A stretch of 6,882 bases of DNA from Methanomassiliicoccaceae archaeon (lineage in GTDB: Archaea > Thermoplasmatota > Thermoplasmata > Methanomassiliicoccales > Methanomethylophilaceae), in contig WQXR01000064.1 in assembly GCA_009784745.1 (NCBI GenBank), positions 1 to 6,882 of the forward strand, in the 5' to 3' direction. The position numbers and the translations under genes are program-made. Each line of letters begins with the position of its first letter. The stretch's first letter is position 1. Below are positions 6,012 through 6,882 of this stretch, piece after piece. The notes below the pieces were generated by a model. The model saw nothing but the letters and a program-made list of their open reading frames with translations. It was not told the origin of the DNA and ran no database searches.

Positions 6012-6882
6012 ATGCGCAAGTACCTTCTGATAATGGCAACGGTCGTAACAATGATCATGATGGCATCACCGTTAGCATCAGGTATCAACTTAGGGGCTCC
6101 GGGTGATACAGAGGTGCTGTTCGATATGGGCAACGGTGAGACATATTGGTCACAGTCGCCCATGGCAACATATGGCAGCATATCATCGGACGCGGCGGAT
6201 AATGCAGGTTTCAGCAGATATTCATTCGTTTCGCCCGTATCAATAAACGATGTATCAACATATACGGTCAAGACAAAGAACTACATAGAACTCCCTTCTG
6301 TATCCAGATATGAATGGAGCACAGATGTGTTCGTAGGACGTCCGATCTCCACTGCATCCGATGTCGTTTGCGAATGGAGACTTTACGGCTGGGATACATC
6401 AGGGGCAAGGTCAAAATGGGTTCCGATAGCGTTCGTTTCCGGCGACCCATGCGGATATTCTGCGATCGCATGGGGTTTCTACCCCAATTCAGATACGGTT
6501 CCCGTGGCAACACCCGATCATAAAAGGTCGTGGACAATGGCAAGGGGCGATTCTCATTCATCAGGTCAGATGGTATCCGAACCGGCAGAGGCAGATCAGG
6601 AGATCGAATTGAAATGGCACCACACTTACGGAGAAGGTAATTTCGTATGCCCGAGCGTTCTGATCGCCGGTGACTATGCGTACGTGGTGGCAGGCGGAGG
6701 GCCCGATCCCATCGATCCTTTGCCGGCAGTGTATTGTTACGATAGGTTTACGGGAAATGAGATATGGAAGAAAATATTTCAAAGGGGAGCAGGATATGAG
6801 ACCGCGACACCTCTGATAGTCGGAGATTTTATCTACATCCCGACGACGCACGGCGAGGTATTCAAATTGGATCGGTACACAG
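6012..6882 (+). CDS. PQQ-type beta-propeller protein with N-terminal shared domain (cut by right edge)
   Basis: The frame is open for 290 codons from ATG 6012 to the window end, with no stop. A signal peptide covers about 1-23 (MRKYLLIM...ASPLASG). Residues 33-160 form the same kind of domain as in the preceding gene: VLFDMGNGETYW, then CEWRLYGWDTSG, SKWVPIAFVSG and YSAIAWGF. From about 199 the sequence becomes a beta-propeller of PQQ/BamB type: ELKWHHTYG, SVLIAGDYAYVVAGG, VYCYDRFTGNEIWKK, then ATPLIVGDFIYIPTTHGEVFK, that is, the blade pattern of a V-x-x-[DG]-x-[VI]-Y strand followed by D-x-x-T-G-x-x-x-W. The rest of the blades should lie beyond the edge. A weak GGAAG overlaps the preceding stop codon, seven bases before the ATG. 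It is probably cotranscribed with the binding protein. Such propellers usually form extracytoplasmic binding platforms; a true PQQ enzyme is unlikely but not excluded. Confidence 0.85.
   Translation, partial: MRKYLLIMATVVTMIMMASPLASGINLGAPGDTEVLFDMGNGETYWSQSPMATYGSISSDAADNAGFSRYSFVSPVSINDVSTYTVKTKNYIELPSVSRYEWSTDVFVGRPISTASDVVCEWRLYGWDTSGARSKWVPIAFVSGDPCGYSAIAWGFYPNSDTVPVATPDHKRSWTMARGDSHSSGQMVSEPAEADQEIELKWHHTYGEGNFVCPSVLIAGDYAYVVAGGGPDPIDPLPAVYCYDRFTGNEIWKKIFQRGAGYETATPLIVGDFIYIPTTHGEVFKLDRYT

Noticed and set aside
6314..6523. 69-codon plus-strand frame and antisense frames within 6012-6882
   Set aside because: They lie inside the uninterrupted 290-codon propeller gene frame, which has a signal peptide and recognisable blades.

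Overview
The window looks archaeal. Ribosome-binding sites are of the GGTGAGGT / GAGGCGATG type, some genes appear leaderless, TATA-type boxes lie about 25 bases upstream of starts, and the exported proteins resemble those of Thermoplasmatota. A methanogen of the Methanomassiliicoccales type is my best guess. It rests on protein style and the corrinoid theme, not on a marker gene, so treat it as inference.

Layout: two divergent gene groups meet at a 127-base control region (about 2754-2880). The left group reads leftwards: an ABC exporter ATPase (2738-1755), two ABC-2 type permeases (1765-974 and 974-180) coupled by overlapping stop/start codons, then the first 47 codons of a dCTP deaminase cut by the left edge (141-1). 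The right group reads rightwards: a 568-residue anchored or exported protein with a glycine-every-fourth-residue block (2881-4587), a hairpin, a corrinoid/siderophore-type substrate-binding protein with an extra N-terminal domain (4657-6000), and 11 bases later a PQQ-type beta-propeller protein cut by the right edge (6012 onwards).

The control region carries two nearly identical 22-base copies of a perfect inverted repeat, TTGGAT-N5-ATCCAA, 49 bases apart. They flank a BRE/TATA-like element, which suggests that one dimeric regulator controls the surface-protein gene and perhaps the exporter too. The regulator is not in the window.

The most interesting feature is that all three right-hand genes appear to carry the same small extracytoplasmic domain. 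It is duplicated in the first gene, fused to a corrinoid-binding-type domain in the second and to a beta-propeller in the third. Its pattern (an acidic segment ending in Trp, a Gly-Ile/Leu turn, Trp-x-Leu-Trp, then a Tyr-Ser-Ala-Val-Ala-Trp-like strand) resembles DUF4430, the transcobalamin C-terminal-like fold. The locus may therefore be a surface system for capturing corrinoids or another ligand, built by attaching one module to different partners. No membrane permease or ATPase of the B12-import type is visible, and the exporter on the left is of a different class. No stretch longer than 300 bases lacks a gene, and I saw no tRNA, rRNA, CRISPR array or insertion sequence.
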